Of a DNA stretch of 64,000 nt, positions 39,283 through 50,314 are shown one piece after another. Both the position numbers and the translations under genes were made by a program. The stretch covers positions 31,511,896 through 31,575,895 of the forward strand of contig NC_067206.1 of NCBI RefSeq assembly GCF_026262505.1, given 5' to 3'. Below the pieces are notes generated by a model that was given only the letters and a program-made list of their open reading frames with translations, searched no databases and was not told the origin of the DNA. Origin of the DNA: Trichomonas vaginalis G3 (lineage: Eukaryota; Parabasalia; Trichomonadida; Trichomonadidae). Position 1 is the first letter of the stretch. Each line of letters begins with the position of its first letter.

Positions 39283-42200
39283 ATGTATCGGAAGTTGTCT
39301 AAGTTAGAACACTCGGAAATAAAACAACTTCTTACAGAAGCTAATATAGATGTTGCAAAGCATTACGCAACAAACAAAAAAGCACTCGCTGACTTCATTA
39401 AAGACTACAATGGTGAAATAACTTATGATAGAATTCATGAGTTCATAAAGCCGCAACGCGGCGAGGACGAAGTCCATGCAAGAGCATTTCCTTTAAATGA
39501 CGTTGCTATTGACTTATATCATAGACGTTCAGTACCTCATGAAGTAAGAAGAGAAATGTATGACATAACAAATGCGAACGTTGGTCATACTCGTAAAGCT
39601 CTTTCTCATGACGTTCGTCAAGAGATGTTTGAACTTACGAACTCAAACGTTGGTGAAACAAGAAGAGCTGTACCTCATGAAGTAAGAAGAGAAATGTATG
39701 ACATAACAAATGCGAACGTTGGTAAAACACGAAAGAGAGACGACACACTGAAACAACAGAGAAGAGAGATGTTTAAAAGTGCTATAGAACAAGTTCGCAA
39801 AGCTAACGATGTCCTTCGTTCCATTGACGACAAACCAAAAGAAGGTGAGAGATGGTTAAAGAAAGATGAAGAGAATAGGAAGAGAAATGTGAAGTCAGGC
39901 AATAGACTCATTGACTTTAACATCGAAGCTTTAAATGAACCAAACAGAGACTACTTACACAAACATTTCGGTAAGGTTTTCATGAGACTCTTAGAGAAGA
40001 TTAAAATAAACTCCCAACAAAGATGGATGGTATGTTATAAACTTGGTGGAAAGTATGAATGTTCTACGTTAAACCTCAATAATATTGGAACATTACTACA
40101 TCAGCTCTTGAAGGAGAACTTTATATCAGAGATAGAAGCAAATGCTGCAGGTATTGTTGAAATGCACTATGACTTCTTCTTGACAAACATAAAGAATCTT
40201 ACTGAAATAAAGATGTATGATTTAACAGAATATGAAGGCTTAACGATGTCAGATGTAAAGAAAGGCAAACCAAAAAAGAGACCATATAGAGATGAAAGCA
40301 CACTGACAAATGACCAGAAAGCCATTTTGGAAGCTCTTAAGCAAACAGGAAACCCAGCACTTATAGAAAGCTTTTGGAAAGATAATGGTGAAAAGAAGTT
40401 TTATAAGAAGAGAAGCGGGCAGTTCTGGAAGTATCTTTGCACATTACCTATAAATCTTGAACGCTACCAAATCTTCAATGAACTGAACAAAAGAACTGCA
40501 ACACTTATGACAGAAGATAACTGCTTCGTTTATGCTTGCATTCAGGCTGGAGTAAATGAAGAAACTATTGACCACATGAGAGAAGTCATTCGTGTTAGAG
40601 ACTTTCCTCAAAGTAAAGTACAAGAAATTTCTGACGCAACAGGTATAGCATTTAATGTTACCATTGGTTACTTCAATGACTCAAGACATAATGAAATAAA
40701 GAGATACATACCAAAAGAATGTAAAACTGTTCGAACTATTGACTTACTTCTTGTTGAAGACCACTACATGCTAAACGAAAGATTACCAATGACAACATAT
40801 TTCATTCGCAACTATATAGAAATCTTGAAGGAGTGTGGTGGAATGAACATTGAGAAACAGATGAAGATTTATACAAAGAGAGAGAACAAATATGTAGTTC
40901 GTTATGATAGAACAACACCGTTATGGGATGTTATGAAAACATTGTGGGGGTGCAAATATTTCGAACCTATTTCTTATGGAGAACTTTTCACATATACGAC
41001 TGACTTATATAAACAGAACCTTGCACCATTTAAAGATTTGACATATGCTCCAAAGTATTGTGTACAACTGAAGAAGAAAGCCGAGTCAAAAGAAGTAAAT
41101 AAAAATAAGTGCAAGTTCATTCCTGAGCACGTTTTCTTTGCTGACTTTGAGTGTAGCACAGACGGCTTTCATAAAGCTTTTAACATCTGTTATGACAGTG
41201 AAGATGGTTCAGTGAGTGAAAGCATTTGGGGTCAGAACTGTGCAACAGAATTTTTGGAGCGACTTCCTGACAAGAGTTTAATATATTTCCATAACCTCAG
41301 TTATGATATAAACTTTATCTTAAGACACATGACAGAAGTGAAAGGAACTCCCATCATTAAAGGTTCACGAACAATGCAAATAACTGGCTTATATAAAGGA
41401 AGGGCAATTATTATAAAAGACTCTTACAGTGTTATAAATAAGAAGCTTAAACTATTTCCTGCTATGTTTAACTTACAAACAGGACCGAAAGAAGTATTTC
41501 CATACAACTACTACAGCAGTGTTTTGTTAGCAAATGACAACAGAACTGGTGTCATTTCTGAAGCATGTAAGTTTATCCGGGATGCGATACATTCATGAAA
41601 AACATAGATTCCATCAAAGGTTGCAGAATAGATGAGAACCACTTCGACTTAGAAAAATATAGCACATTTATTGCAAACAAGATGTAAGAATTTTAAGAGA
41701 AGGTTTTGTTAAGTTCCGCAATGACATATTGAAAGAATTTGATTTAAACGTTATGACTACGTTAGTATTTGTTCTATTGCTAACAAATTGTTTGAGAACA
41801 GAGTGTACTTCCCGAATGGAAATTTATATGACCTCTCAAATAAACCAAGAGAATTTATTTCACGCTGTATTCAAGGTGGAAGATGTATGCTGTCAGATAA
41901 CATGAAACAAAAGAGCGAAAAGAAACTCATTGCTGACTTCGACGCTGTTTCATTATATCCATCCGCTATAGCAAGACTTTATACTTTAGAAGGTATTCCA
42001 AAGGTTATGAAGAAAGAAATGTTAAGCACAGAGTATCTCATGAGACATTTATTCGATGACGACCAAAAGGAACCCATTGGTGAAAAGTTTATGTCTGGCT
42101 TCTTTGTTCTCATTAAGATAACAGAGATTGGAATACATAGACACTTTCCTTTAATAGTTTGTGACCCTGAACTAAATCCAGAACTTAACGTTCCCAGAAG

Positions 42201-43197
42201 TTCAAACACTTGCTGTTTAATGTATGTTGACCATATAACATTACAAGACCTCATAAAATATCAAGGTGTCAAATGTGAAGTGTTGCAAGGATACTATTAC
42301 GATGGAAACAGAGATATTAGAATAAGAGATGAAGTAAAGAAGTTGTTTGAGTTAAGGTTAAAGTATAAGAAAGAAGGAAATCCTTTGCAAGAAAATATAA
42401 AGCTCATTCTGAACAGTATTTATGGCAAAACTATTCTATCTCCTATTGAGTCAAAAATAACCATAGTAAATGACAAAGATGCTATAAGATATGCCATCAG
42501 AAACTACAACCATATAGTGAAGTTCGAAGGTTTGGATGGTTCAGATAAAACTATTTTCAAGCTAACGAAAAGCATTTGCAGACACTTTAACTTTTGCCCC
42601 TTAGGTGTTAACATTCTGTCTATGTCGAAGAGAATAATGTGTGAAGTATTCTGTACTGCTGAGGACTTAGGAATGGACATCTTTTATAGCGATACGGACA
42701 GTATGCATCTCTACAATGAAGATATCCCTCGTTTAGCTGAAGAGTTTGAGAAACGTTATGGAAGAGTTCTCATTGGTAAAAACCTTGGTCAATTTCATAG
42801 CGACTTTGCAGAAATCACAAAAGATAAACAAAGTTTAGCATACAAGTCAATATTTTGTGGAAAGAAGACTTACATAGACTTACTCACGAATGATTTAAAT
42901 GAAGTTGCATTTCACTGCAGAATGAAAGGCGTGAAGCAAGATGTTATTGCTTTAACCGCTAATGAAATGTTTCCTGACTCTGTTCAGTGTTTCTATGATG
43001 AAGATAAAGGTTTAATGGTTCCGCAAGGAAAATTTGACAAAGACTCTGAGTTCAGTGTTATGAAGTTATATAAAGCACTTTATGACGGTCAAGAGATTGC
43101 ATTCGACTTATGTAAGTCTGCTACACCTGCATTTGAAGAGAAGTTTAACTTTTCTATTCAGACTAAGACTTCATTCATAAGAAAGCTTAAGTTCTGA
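39283..43197 (+). pseudogene. Protein-primed type DNA polymerase B, Maverick C, broken
   Basis: Family B polymerase that would copy the element from its ends. N-terminal domain (LEHSEIKQLLTEANIDVAKH) then three or four VRREMYDITNANVG-type repeats; exonuclease motifs FFADFECST and HNLSYDINF; polymerase motifs DFDAVSLYPSA (A), LNSIYGKT (B) and YSDTDSMH (C). A micro-element adds KPQRGEDEVHA near residue 57. About two breaks. Confidence 0.9.
39448..39478 (+). repeat. Double-hairpin micro-element inside polymerase gene
   Basis: AAGCCGCAACGCGGCGAGGA then CGAAGTCCATG; stems GCCGC/GCGGC and GGAC/GTCC. In frame, encodes KPQRGEDEVHA. Confidence 0.8.
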
Positions 43198-43264
43198 GGT
43201 CATGAATGAGAAAAATAATGAGGTCATTTATTTTTGTCAGCAGTGAGACCATTCATGATAAAAA

Positions 43265-43295
43265 TAAGCCGCTAGCGGCAAGGGCGAAGCCCATG
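43265..43295 (+). repeat. Double-hairpin micro-element, intergenic
   Basis: AAGCCGCTAGCGGCAAGGGC then GAAGCCCATG; stems GCCGC/GCGGC (overlapping) and GGGC/GCCC. Between two convergent genes. Confidence 0.75.
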
Positions 43296-43302
43296 TGGTC
43301 AT

Positions 43303-44160
43303 TTACAATACTGCGATGGTAGAGTTTAAGAGTTGTGCTTCAATGTAGAGACAGTCCTTATGGTCTGGAGGTAAGAACACTGGGCAGTTATGGTCATGAG
43401 TGGAGAACATGTCTATCCAAAACTCACGATTGAAGCCAGTTAATTTATAGTATTTAGGGTTAGGAAGTGGTGAAGTTCTTGTATGACCAATGAACTCATT
43501 TTCAACTCCCTTACTTAAGTTTGAATATAATATAGCTTGCTTTCTATCCCAAATGCCAGGTGTTACAATCTTTGAAAATTCATTTTTCCTCGGAAGCATT
43601 GCATCATAATTGAAAACATTCTTGAAATCATCACTTGGTTCAGAGATTTGAAATCTTATACGTAATGGATTTTCTTTCTCTTTAGCGACTTCATTGAATG
43701 GTGAGAATACAACAAACTGACAGTCATGTGTTCCATCTTCATTTTCATTAAATTCATAATGAAAGTCTATAAGTTGTGGCTGACTACCTTCTTCTTTCAG
43801 TTGTGCAAGAAACTCACGTAAAGGCTGTAAAGTTTGTACTTCAATGTTGAACTTTTTCTCGAACATCTCATTAAATGAAATCATACATTGTTGCAATGTT
43901 GTATCGTCTTTAAAGTATTTGTATATGTGAATGTTTTGGGCGCTTAAAGACTGTTCGTCATTTTCTATCTCGACTTGAAGTATAAAGTCAACCTTTCTGA
44001 AAGCACGTGTTATATACATAGATGTTATGCCAATGTACTTCTCTTCATTTATGTTCACAATCCAGTCTGTTGGAAACTTAAACGTTACTCTGTTCCCCTT
44101 TATTTTGACGTCAGGGTTTTCACTACTGAACGCAACAGATAAAGGTATTTGTCTATACAT
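43303..44160 (-). CDS. Capsid-type beta-rich protein (285 aa), Maverick C
   Basis: Unrecognised by name; full-length paralog of 27754-28633 (shared FP-W...GEK-I, GIW-R...SN and LPPDHKDCLYIE blocks). Probably a second minor capsid protein. Starts in TTTTTATCCGAATTAAATG. Confidence 0.6.
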   Translation of the reverse strand: MYRQIPLSVAFSSENPDVKIKGNRVTFKFPTDWIVNINEEKYIGITSMYITRAFRKVDFILQVEIENDEQSLSAQNIHIYKYFKDDTTLQQCMISFNEMFEKKFNIEVQTLQPLREFLAQLKEEGSQPQLIDFHYEFNENEDGTHDCQFVVFSPFNEVAKEKENPLRIRFQISEPSDDFKNVFNYDAMLPRKNEFSKIVTPGIWDRKQAILYSNLSKGVENEFIGHTRTSPLPNPKYYKLTGFNREFWIDMFSTHDHNCPVFLPPDHKDCLYIEAQLLNSTIAVL

Positions 44161-44184
44161 TTAATTCGGATAAAAATAAACCAT

Positions 44185-44442
44185 TTACTCTTTCTTTGCT
44201 TCAGCTTCTTTAGCTTTTGCTTCAGCTTCTTCTCTAGCTTTCTTCGCCAGCAAACGTGGGTTCTTTTGTCTTCCAGCAGCTAATGCAGCAAGTTGTTTTT
44301 CACTAAGTTTTCTCTTTGGTCTCTCTGGCTTTTGTTCTTGTTTTTGTTCCTTCAGTTCGGATAAAATTTGCTCGCGAATTTCTTTCTTCAATGCTTCAAC
44401 ATCTATGACCCCTTGGGTCTTGTCCGTAGGGCTTGTCTGAGT
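44185..44442 (-). CDS. Charged coiled-coil protein (85 aa), Maverick C
   Basis: MTQTSPTDKTQGV start, then KEQKQEQKPERPKRKLSEK and a KAREEAEAKAKEAEAKKE tail; low-complexity, helical. The N-terminal codons overlap a hairpin-rich GACCCCTTGGGTC segment. The start behind TTTTTATCTGCAGTCAA is preferred over the upstream one. Function unknown. Confidence 0.5.
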   Translation of the reverse strand, partial: TQTSPTDKTQGVIDVEALKKEIREQILSELKEQKQEQKPERPKRKLSEKQLAALAAGRQKNPRLLAKKAREEAEAKAKEAEAKKE

Positions 44443-44490
44443 CATTTGACTGCAGATAAAAAACAAAATTAAAACTTTAACCGATGTAAA

Positions 44491-44919
44491 ATGAGCTTGT
44501 CAAAATCAGAGCGAGAGTCTATTATATTAAATGACGCAAGAGGAATACAACATCCTTTCTATTACGTAAGTCAGAGTAAAGATGGTAAAATATACGTAAG
44601 AAAAAGAAAGGTTCCATTAGCGAATGCAGAAAGCGACAACATTAATGTGCATGGCACCGAGGGCGAAGCCCATATAAAACCTTCTGTTCAAACTGAGCCA
44701 CCAAAAGAACAAGAAGAAAAGAAGCCAGATGTACTTTCAATAACGAACCAAGAGCTTATTGCAAAGTTCGTGAATTTCATTGAAAAGCAAACCGAGTCAA
44801 AGAACCCTGACCCACCAGTGAAAGAAGTTGAGACAAAAGAGAATGTACAGTTCATTGAAAATGTCAAGAAACAACTTCCACCACGAATGCCAAGAAGAAG
44901 AGTGAGAATAATGAAGTAA
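44491..44919 (+). CDS. Unknown protein (142 aa), Maverick C
   Basis: N-terminal motif PFYYVSQSKDGKIYVRKRKV is shared with the 79-aa gene downstream of the capsid (GFYIHTMKDGRVQFRKIKQ). Rest is polar, ending basic (PRMPRRRVRIMK). A micro-element hairpin encodes TEGEAH in the middle. Divergent from the coiled-coil gene. Confidence 0.55.
   Translation: MSLSKSERESIILNDARGIQHPFYYVSQSKDGKIYVRKRKVPLANAESDNINVHGTEGEAHIKPSVQTEPPKEQEEKKPDVLSITNQELIAKFVNFIEKQTESKNPDPPVKEVETKENVQFIENVKKQLPPRMPRRRVRIMK
44652..44674 (+). repeat. Micro-element (second hairpin only) in 142-aa gene
   Basis: GCACCGAGGGCGAAGCCCAT; stem GGGC/GCCC and the typical final CAT. First hairpin lost or never complete. In frame. Confidence 0.6.
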
Positions 44920-44946
44920 ATAGATATTTTTATCTGAAGTAAATAC

Positions 44947-46519
44947 ATGCAGAACGAACAGCTAAACGAATTTACTCCAGCAGAGCATATTCATCAGATT
45001 CGCTCATATTTCGATATCATAGACAATGCAGTTCAAATTGGTGACACTAATAGAAAATATTCTGACGCAAAGATTCCATCACAACCTGGAACTGCTAAAG
45101 ATAACACATGGGTAACATTCAATCTCTCACCTCCTGGTGAAAATATGTTGGACCTTTACAATACATTCATTACGTATAAAATGGAAGGTCAATTTATTGT
45201 AGATAAAGAAATTGGTTCAGGTTCCAATAAAACAAACCCACCAGGATTTTGGATTGGTTTCGATGACGCTTTCTATGCAGTTGCTGGATATCAAATCCTT
45301 GCAAATGGTCGTATCGTATATTCTCAAGACAACGCAAGAGAAGAAGCATATATAACTTCAAACTCACAAACTACCGAACAAATAAAGAAAGTAGATGTTT
45401 TCTCAAAGACTCGACATGAAGATGTATGGAGTCATTCGGGAACATGCAGAACAGGACAAATTGTTAGTGGTCCAATTACAGCAGGAAAATCATTTGATTT
45501 TAAGCTTCGTTTAAGAATTCCTGTTAGAAGATTCCTTCCATTAGAAGCTATCGATTTATTCCAGCTTTTGCAGGAAACATTCAGCTTAAAGTAAAGTTCA
45601 GTAGCGACGCCTTACAATGCACATCTATATCTGTAAATGATATCATTGCTTTCAATCCAACTCTTAAAGTTGCATTTGCTTCAGATTCAAATCACCGACA
45701 AATAAATTTGTTCCATGGAATGAACCATTCACTATGATAACGAAGGCAGTAGAAGCTAGTGGAACAGTTACTATTACAACTGTAACCCAGCAACTATTTC
45801 GAACAAAGATGGATTTTAATGAATGTTTCATTCATCCAAAGTCATTCTCTTTAGACCCTAACATTTATACAGAACTTGTAGAACATTATACAAACGAGGC
45901 TTTATGTTTTCCTGTTAAAGTTATGGATTGGATTCCTATGGACGGTTCATTCTCAAAGAATACAGATAGTTCAAGTGCAACATTTACAGCAGCTTATACG
46001 CCTATTAATGTTAAAAGTATTTGGGCACTATTTAGAAAGAAAGACAACTATTATGTTAATTTTGAGAACCCTAAGTTTAAATATCTTCAGCTTTCCATGG
46101 GAGCTTATGGAAATATGCCTGCAGAACCTGAAAAATCATATGGACCTGTATTTTATGAAATGGTTGCGAACGCCTGCAATACAAACAATGATATGATTGG
46201 ATTTAATGAAGATGTTATGAGGTCATTGGTGGATGATGGTAGTGTGGAACATAAATGGGATAGCTATGACAACACACATTTCTTATGTGGTTTTCCAACA
46301 GAAGTGGATTTTTGCTTCCAGCAAGGTCAAACATCTACTGCTCCAATAACATACAAATTGTCTGTTAAAGGACCTATTGAACTAGCAACTGAAAATGTAC
46401 CAAAGCCACTTATTGGATTTATGAGGGATTGTTGCTTTGCCATTCAGGTGCGTGCTAATGGAATCCCAATAATAAGATTAGATGACTATAACTTAGCTGC
46501 GGACGACAGTGAGGAATAA
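44947..46519 (+). pseudogene. Major capsid protein, Maverick C, broken
   Basis: Double jelly-roll type major capsid protein by length (about 520 codons) and position. FDFKLRLRIPVRRFLPLEA aligns with the A/B capsid. Starts at ATGCAGAACG after TTTTTATCTGAAG. About two breaks. Confidence 0.75.
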
Positions 46520-46548
46520 AGGATGAACGTTTATTTTAAAGCTTATAA

Positions 46549-47019
46549 ATGAGTTCTTCATCAAGCTCTCGTGAACCTTCACCATCTATGAAACAAACTT
46601 TACCAAACGATTATGGAGCACCTATTGAATATTTCTTACGAGCTGCACAATGGCAAAGAGCAGTCTCACCAAGGTTAGGTGTTCCACCAGCTCCTGTCAA
46701 AAATAGCATTTGGTCAAGTCCTTATATAAGATATGGTCTCCCACTAGGTTTGCTAGCTACAGCAGGAGCAGTTATGATGTTGAAAAGAAATAAAGCAAAT
46801 GTTGTAAATAATACTGAAGTAGCTGAAGTTAAACAAACTCCAACACCTTCGCCAAAACCAACGTCAAAACCAACGCCTTCACAAGCAAAACCTTCAATGA
46901 CTCCTGAACCTATGGAAGTACAAACTCCTATTCAAAAGTCAACTCCTAAACCGACTCCAACATTTAAACCAGAACCTACTCCTCAAATAAATCGTAAAAC
47001 TCCTGCGTTTCCTTACTGA
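46549..47019 (+). CDS. Membrane-anchored Pro/Thr-rich protein (156 aa), Maverick C
   Basis: One membrane segment (YGLPLGLLATAGAVMML, about residues 64-80) followed by a long PTPSPKPTSKPTPS-type repeat tail. Such tails are stalk-like. Possibly a virion membrane or surface protein; no family recognised. Confidence 0.55.
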   Translation: MSSSSSSREPSPSMKQTLPNDYGAPIEYFLRAAQWQRAVSPRLGVPPAPVKNSIWSSPYIRYGLPLGLLATAGAVMMLKRNKANVVNNTEVAEVKQTPTPSPKPTSKPTPSQAKPSMTPEPMEVQTPIQKSTPKPTPTFKPEPTPQINRKTPAFPY

Positions 47020-47067
47020 AAAAATAACGTTATTTTTATTTAATATTAAAATTTTTATTTGATTGAA

Positions 47068-47304
47068 ATGACAAATAAAGTCACTGAAGCAATGAAACAA
47101 AAGTTTTTGGTAGAATACATTAAATCAGGAACTATTCCAGAAGGTTTTTACATTCATACTATGAAGGATGGTAGAGTTCAGTTTAGAAAGATAAAGCAAC
47201 CATTAGATAAAGAAGGAATTTTGAGAAAGATTAAACTTCATGAGGATAACATTGCTGAACTTAAGAAGAAGCTAGAAGAGTTGGAGAAAGGAAGAGAGTT
47301 ATAA
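47068..47304 (+). CDS. Small protein (78 aa), Maverick C
   Basis: MTNKVTEAMKQ start; GFYIHTMKDGRVQFRKIKQ motif shared with the 142-aa gene, then a coiled coil. The in-frame TTG upstream is rejected as start. Confidence 0.55.
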   Translation: MTNKVTEAMKQKFLVEYIKSGTIPEGFYIHTMKDGRVQFRKIKQPLDKEGILRKIKLHEDNIAELKKKLEELEKGREL

Positions 47305-47368
47305 AGCAATGAAGAGGAGTAAACTTCAAAATTATTTTTGTCGTGTATGAAATATTTTTGTAGAACAG

Positions 47369-47395
47369 TCACTGACTGACTGACTGACTGACTGT
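47369..47395. repeat. (ACTG)n microsatellite in a small inverted repeat
   Basis: Five to six ACTG units flanked by AGAACAG and CTGTTCT, just inside the right TIR. Confidence 0.85.
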
Positions 47396-47429
47396 TCTAA
47401 TGGCTGATTTTTTATAAATTTTTTAAGTT

Positions 47430-48021
47430 TATTTTTTAAGTTTATTTTTTATTTTATTTTGGATGTAATGACGAAAACTATTGAGATAACAAACTACAAC
47501 GATCATGAGTTCAAGAATTTGTTCTTCGTTCCTCGTGAAAATACATTCTATCAGATACGAGGGAGAAAGGGTAAAGTTAGTTTGAGCGTTTACGACAACA
47601 AACATAATGGGAGATATATAAAAGCAATAGATACAAACGGTAAGCGTGTTTCATTAGCTTTGTCAAAACTTACATACATTTATTTTGACAGTGATTTTGA
47701 CTCTGACGATTGGAGTGACAGCAGCGATACTGAAGAATATGAACTATTGTGTGAAGCACAGCAATGGGAAGCGCTGCAATACTTTTGTAAATGAGAACAT
47801 TAGTGGGAACGTTAGTGAGAACGTTTATTTTTTCATTAGTGAAGTCGTTAGCGAAAACGTTAGTGAGGTGAAGTGGTTGGCGGCTTTGTAAATATTTAAG
47901 GTTAAGTTAGTGTTGTCGTTTGTGTTGTAAAATATACGTTAGTGGTTTTGTAAAGTGTCAAACCGTTATCTTGGGTAAGGTGGAACGCAGTGCCGCCGTA
48001 CCCTTGTTATGTATACTAACT
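47430..48021 (-). repeat. Right terminal inverted repeat of element C
   Basis: Pairs with 26303-26895; about two differences seen by eye. Confidence 0.9.
47468..47794 (+). CDS. Terminal-repeat gene, right copy (108 aa)
   Basis: Second copy of the gene at 26530-26856, differing at one residue (NYNDHEF here, NYNGHEF there). Acidic C-terminus. Being in the TIR, it is doubled and kept alike by whatever process homogenises the ends. Confidence 0.65.
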   Translation: MTKTIEITNYNDHEFKNLFFVPRENTFYQIRGRKGKVSLSVYDNKHNGRYIKAIDTNGKRVSLALSKLTYIYFDSDFDSDDWSDSSDTEEYELLCEAQQWEALQYFCK

Positions 48022-48026
48022 TAGAT

Positions 48027-48491
48027 TCCAGAAACTTCCCCGATCAAGCGATGACCACAGTGGGTGACATATTCTTTACACGTATGCTTCAAGCTTCTGA
48101 TTTAGATGGAGTGAATGAATGCACAGAAGAATACGATGACTCATTAACTAGACCACTGAATGCAGATGATGGCACGCCATTAGCTAGAACATGGAAAGAC
48201 CAAACTTCATTCTTATGCACTATTCCAGTTCAACGTGATGGAGCGGGTATATTCTTTAATGGATTAGAAACTTTCAACTCACAAGTTACAGTACAAGTGA
48301 AAGCTTATCCAATCATTCAGGGTGAAAATGACACTTACTGTTCAAAGGTGACAAATCCTCCTCAGGTTTGGTTTACTAGGACTACATATTGGACATGAAC
48401 ACCGGATGAAGGTTTGAAATATCATCCAACAGGTACACCACCACAGTATAGAAGTTCATATGATGAAATATTGATGAATAGAAATGTTTAA
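48027..48491 (+). pseudogene. Major capsid gene of B, 3' side of element C
   Basis: Continuation of the capsid gene of B beyond the element C insertion, matching the C-terminus of the A capsid (DSRNFPDQAMTTVGDIFF). Broken in addition to the insertion (about one break). Confidence 0.85.
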
Positions 48492-48515
48492 AATTATAAA
48501 TTTATTTTTGATTAA

Positions 48516-49342
48516 ATGGATTTAAATTCATCCACCCCTTATGAAGAATTAGCAGGAGTATATAATACATACATAGATGATATGATTAATGAAGCATTGA
48601 GTGATAATAGAAATGCTCTATCTAAGGAAAAATTAATGAAAATTCCATATTCTGAATGTTATTTAAATTCAATCACTGCAGCAATTGGTAAACAGAATAA
48701 AGGTAAAACATTAACGATATTAAAACAAATTATCATTATTGCTAACACTTCCCCCTATTCACATGTGTTAATTTATATCAACCGTTCAGGTTCACCTTCA
48801 GATGATACATTTGAATCTTTAAAGCATTTAATCAAAATTCCAATTATTTATTTATCACAAGAAGAAGCAGAAGATTATTTAAAAAACTTTTAATGTATAA
48901 AGAATTATATAATACAATCAAGAAGCAAGGATTAGAGGATAAAATTATTGATAAACAACGGGATGAATTATTTGAAACACTTTCTATTTCAAATTTTGAT
49001 AGAGAATTTTTGCATTCACTCATTTTTCTAGATGATGCAGTGAAATCAAAACTAATAACAAATGAGAAATCATATTTTAATCAGTTATTAACTCAATGTC
49101 GACACATTCAGTGTTCATTCTTCATGGCTGTTCAATACTTCAAAGCATTAAGCACAAACATTAAATCAAATCTATCAACCCTTTTCATTTTCAGTGGGTT
49201 TAGTCGTCAACAGTTGAACGTTATGCTTTATCAAGTGAATTTACCAATGAGCATTAATGAACTTTACACACAATATCAGCAATTAGGTGAACATGGAAAA
49301 ATAATAGTTGATTTAAATAACGGGGGTGTTAAATTTGATTAA
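48516..49342 (+). pseudogene. Packaging ATPase, Maverick B, broken
   Basis: P-loop AIGKQNKGKTLTILKQ, LIYINRSGS strand, SLIFLDDAV Walker B and SFFMAVQYFKAL. Same gene as in A. About one break. Confidence 0.8.
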
Positions 49343-49382
49343 CTTTTTATAATTAATTTTTATTTTTTATTTATAATTAAAC

Positions 49383-50282
49383 ATGACAGAAATAGCAAAT
49401 CTTCTACAGGTTCCATTAAAACAAGGAACAAACAAAAAGGGTGCATATAATAGAACTATGAAAGTTCCTGATGGAATGAAAGAATTAGTTCATATTGTTG
49501 CTGGTCTTCAAAAAGATGTTAAACAAATGAGAAATGTTTTAACATTACCAGAAGCTCAAGCATATGCCAAACGTCAAAGTCCAAATTGGGAAGCACACGA
49601 AGCAGACATTACAGGTCCAAATGGAAAACCTGATGGTATAAATGAAGTTTTCATTACCGATGGTCAAGGAAATATTAAAGTCATAAATGGTTACAAATTA
49701 ACTATAACTGATTATCCTAAACGTAAAGCATATAATGAACGTTATCCTATGCAATTTGATGAAAATGGAAAAGCTGTTAAACAATACATTGGAGAAGGTG
49801 AAAATGGTCCAATTAATTCATACCGTTATAATCCATATTCTTATTTCAATGAAGAATTAAATGCTATTGAAGAAGGACCGGATGGATTACCACGATATTC
49901 TAACCAGTTTGATGGTCAATATGCAAACATTAGACCTGAAATTTCAGCTAAGAAATTCTTTAAAGTTGCTTTATTCGATCCAGTTTTCGCAAATGTTAAA
50001 GATGAACTTAAACATCAATTCCAACCAATCATAGTAGCAAGAATTGCATCAGGTGCTTTATCTCAAGCATTCAAAGATTTAATTAAGAAACCATTATATC
50101 AGCAACGAGGTTTAACTTATGATTTAGTTAAGGAATCAGATAAAAGAAAATTTGAGAAATCAGATAATTATAAGAATGCAATTAATGAATATATTCGGTC
50201 TATTAATTACAATGAACCAGCTAAAAATCAACTTCAAGAACAAATACAGGGAATAATAGATTCAAAACTTCCAGCAAAATAA
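49383..50282 (+). CDS. Conserved virion-module protein (299 aa), Maverick B
   Basis: Intact counterpart of the A gene at 10521-11420, about 95% identical. Same length and start context (TTTTTTATTTATAATTAAACATG). Confidence 0.6.
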   Translation: MTEIANLLQVPLKQGTNKKGAYNRTMKVPDGMKELVHIVAGLQKDVKQMRNVLTLPEAQAYAKRQSPNWEAHEADITGPNGKPDGINEVFITDGQGNIKVINGYKLTITDYPKRKAYNERYPMQFDENGKAVKQYIGEGENGPINSYRYNPYSYFNEELNAIEEGPDGLPRYSNQFDGQYANIRPEISAKKFFKVALFDPVFANVKDELKHQFQPIIVARIASGALSQAFKDLIKKPLYQQRGLTYDLVKESDKRKFEKSDNYKNAINEYIRSINYNEPAKNQLQEQIQGIIDSKLPAK

Positions 50283-50314
50283 AAGTTTAAATATATTTTT
50301 TTATTCGATTATAA

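Larger units (their letters stand above)
26303..48021 (+). mobile_element. Element C: complete Maverick/Polinton of a second family (21.7 kb)
   Basis: Bounded by long terminal inverted repeats beginning AGTTAGTATACATAACAAGG and by a TAGAT duplication (26298-26302, 48022-48026); the uninterrupted capsid of A has a single TAGAT there. Contents: terminal-repeat gene, minor virion genes, packaging ATPase, penton-like gene, fibre, integrase, two KilA-N genes, PolB, capsid. No primase-helicase. About seven or eight breaks in all. The two TIR copies differ at only about two places in 590 bp, so the insertion is recent. Confidence 0.95.

Noticed and set aside
47369-47395. (ACTG)n as a regulatory operator
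   Set aside because: Simple microsatellite; nothing links it to a gene.
26303-48021. Element C as an LTR retrotransposon because of its integrase
   Set aside because: Terminal repeats are inverted, there is no reverse transcriptase, and PolB, capsid and packaging ATPase identify a Maverick.
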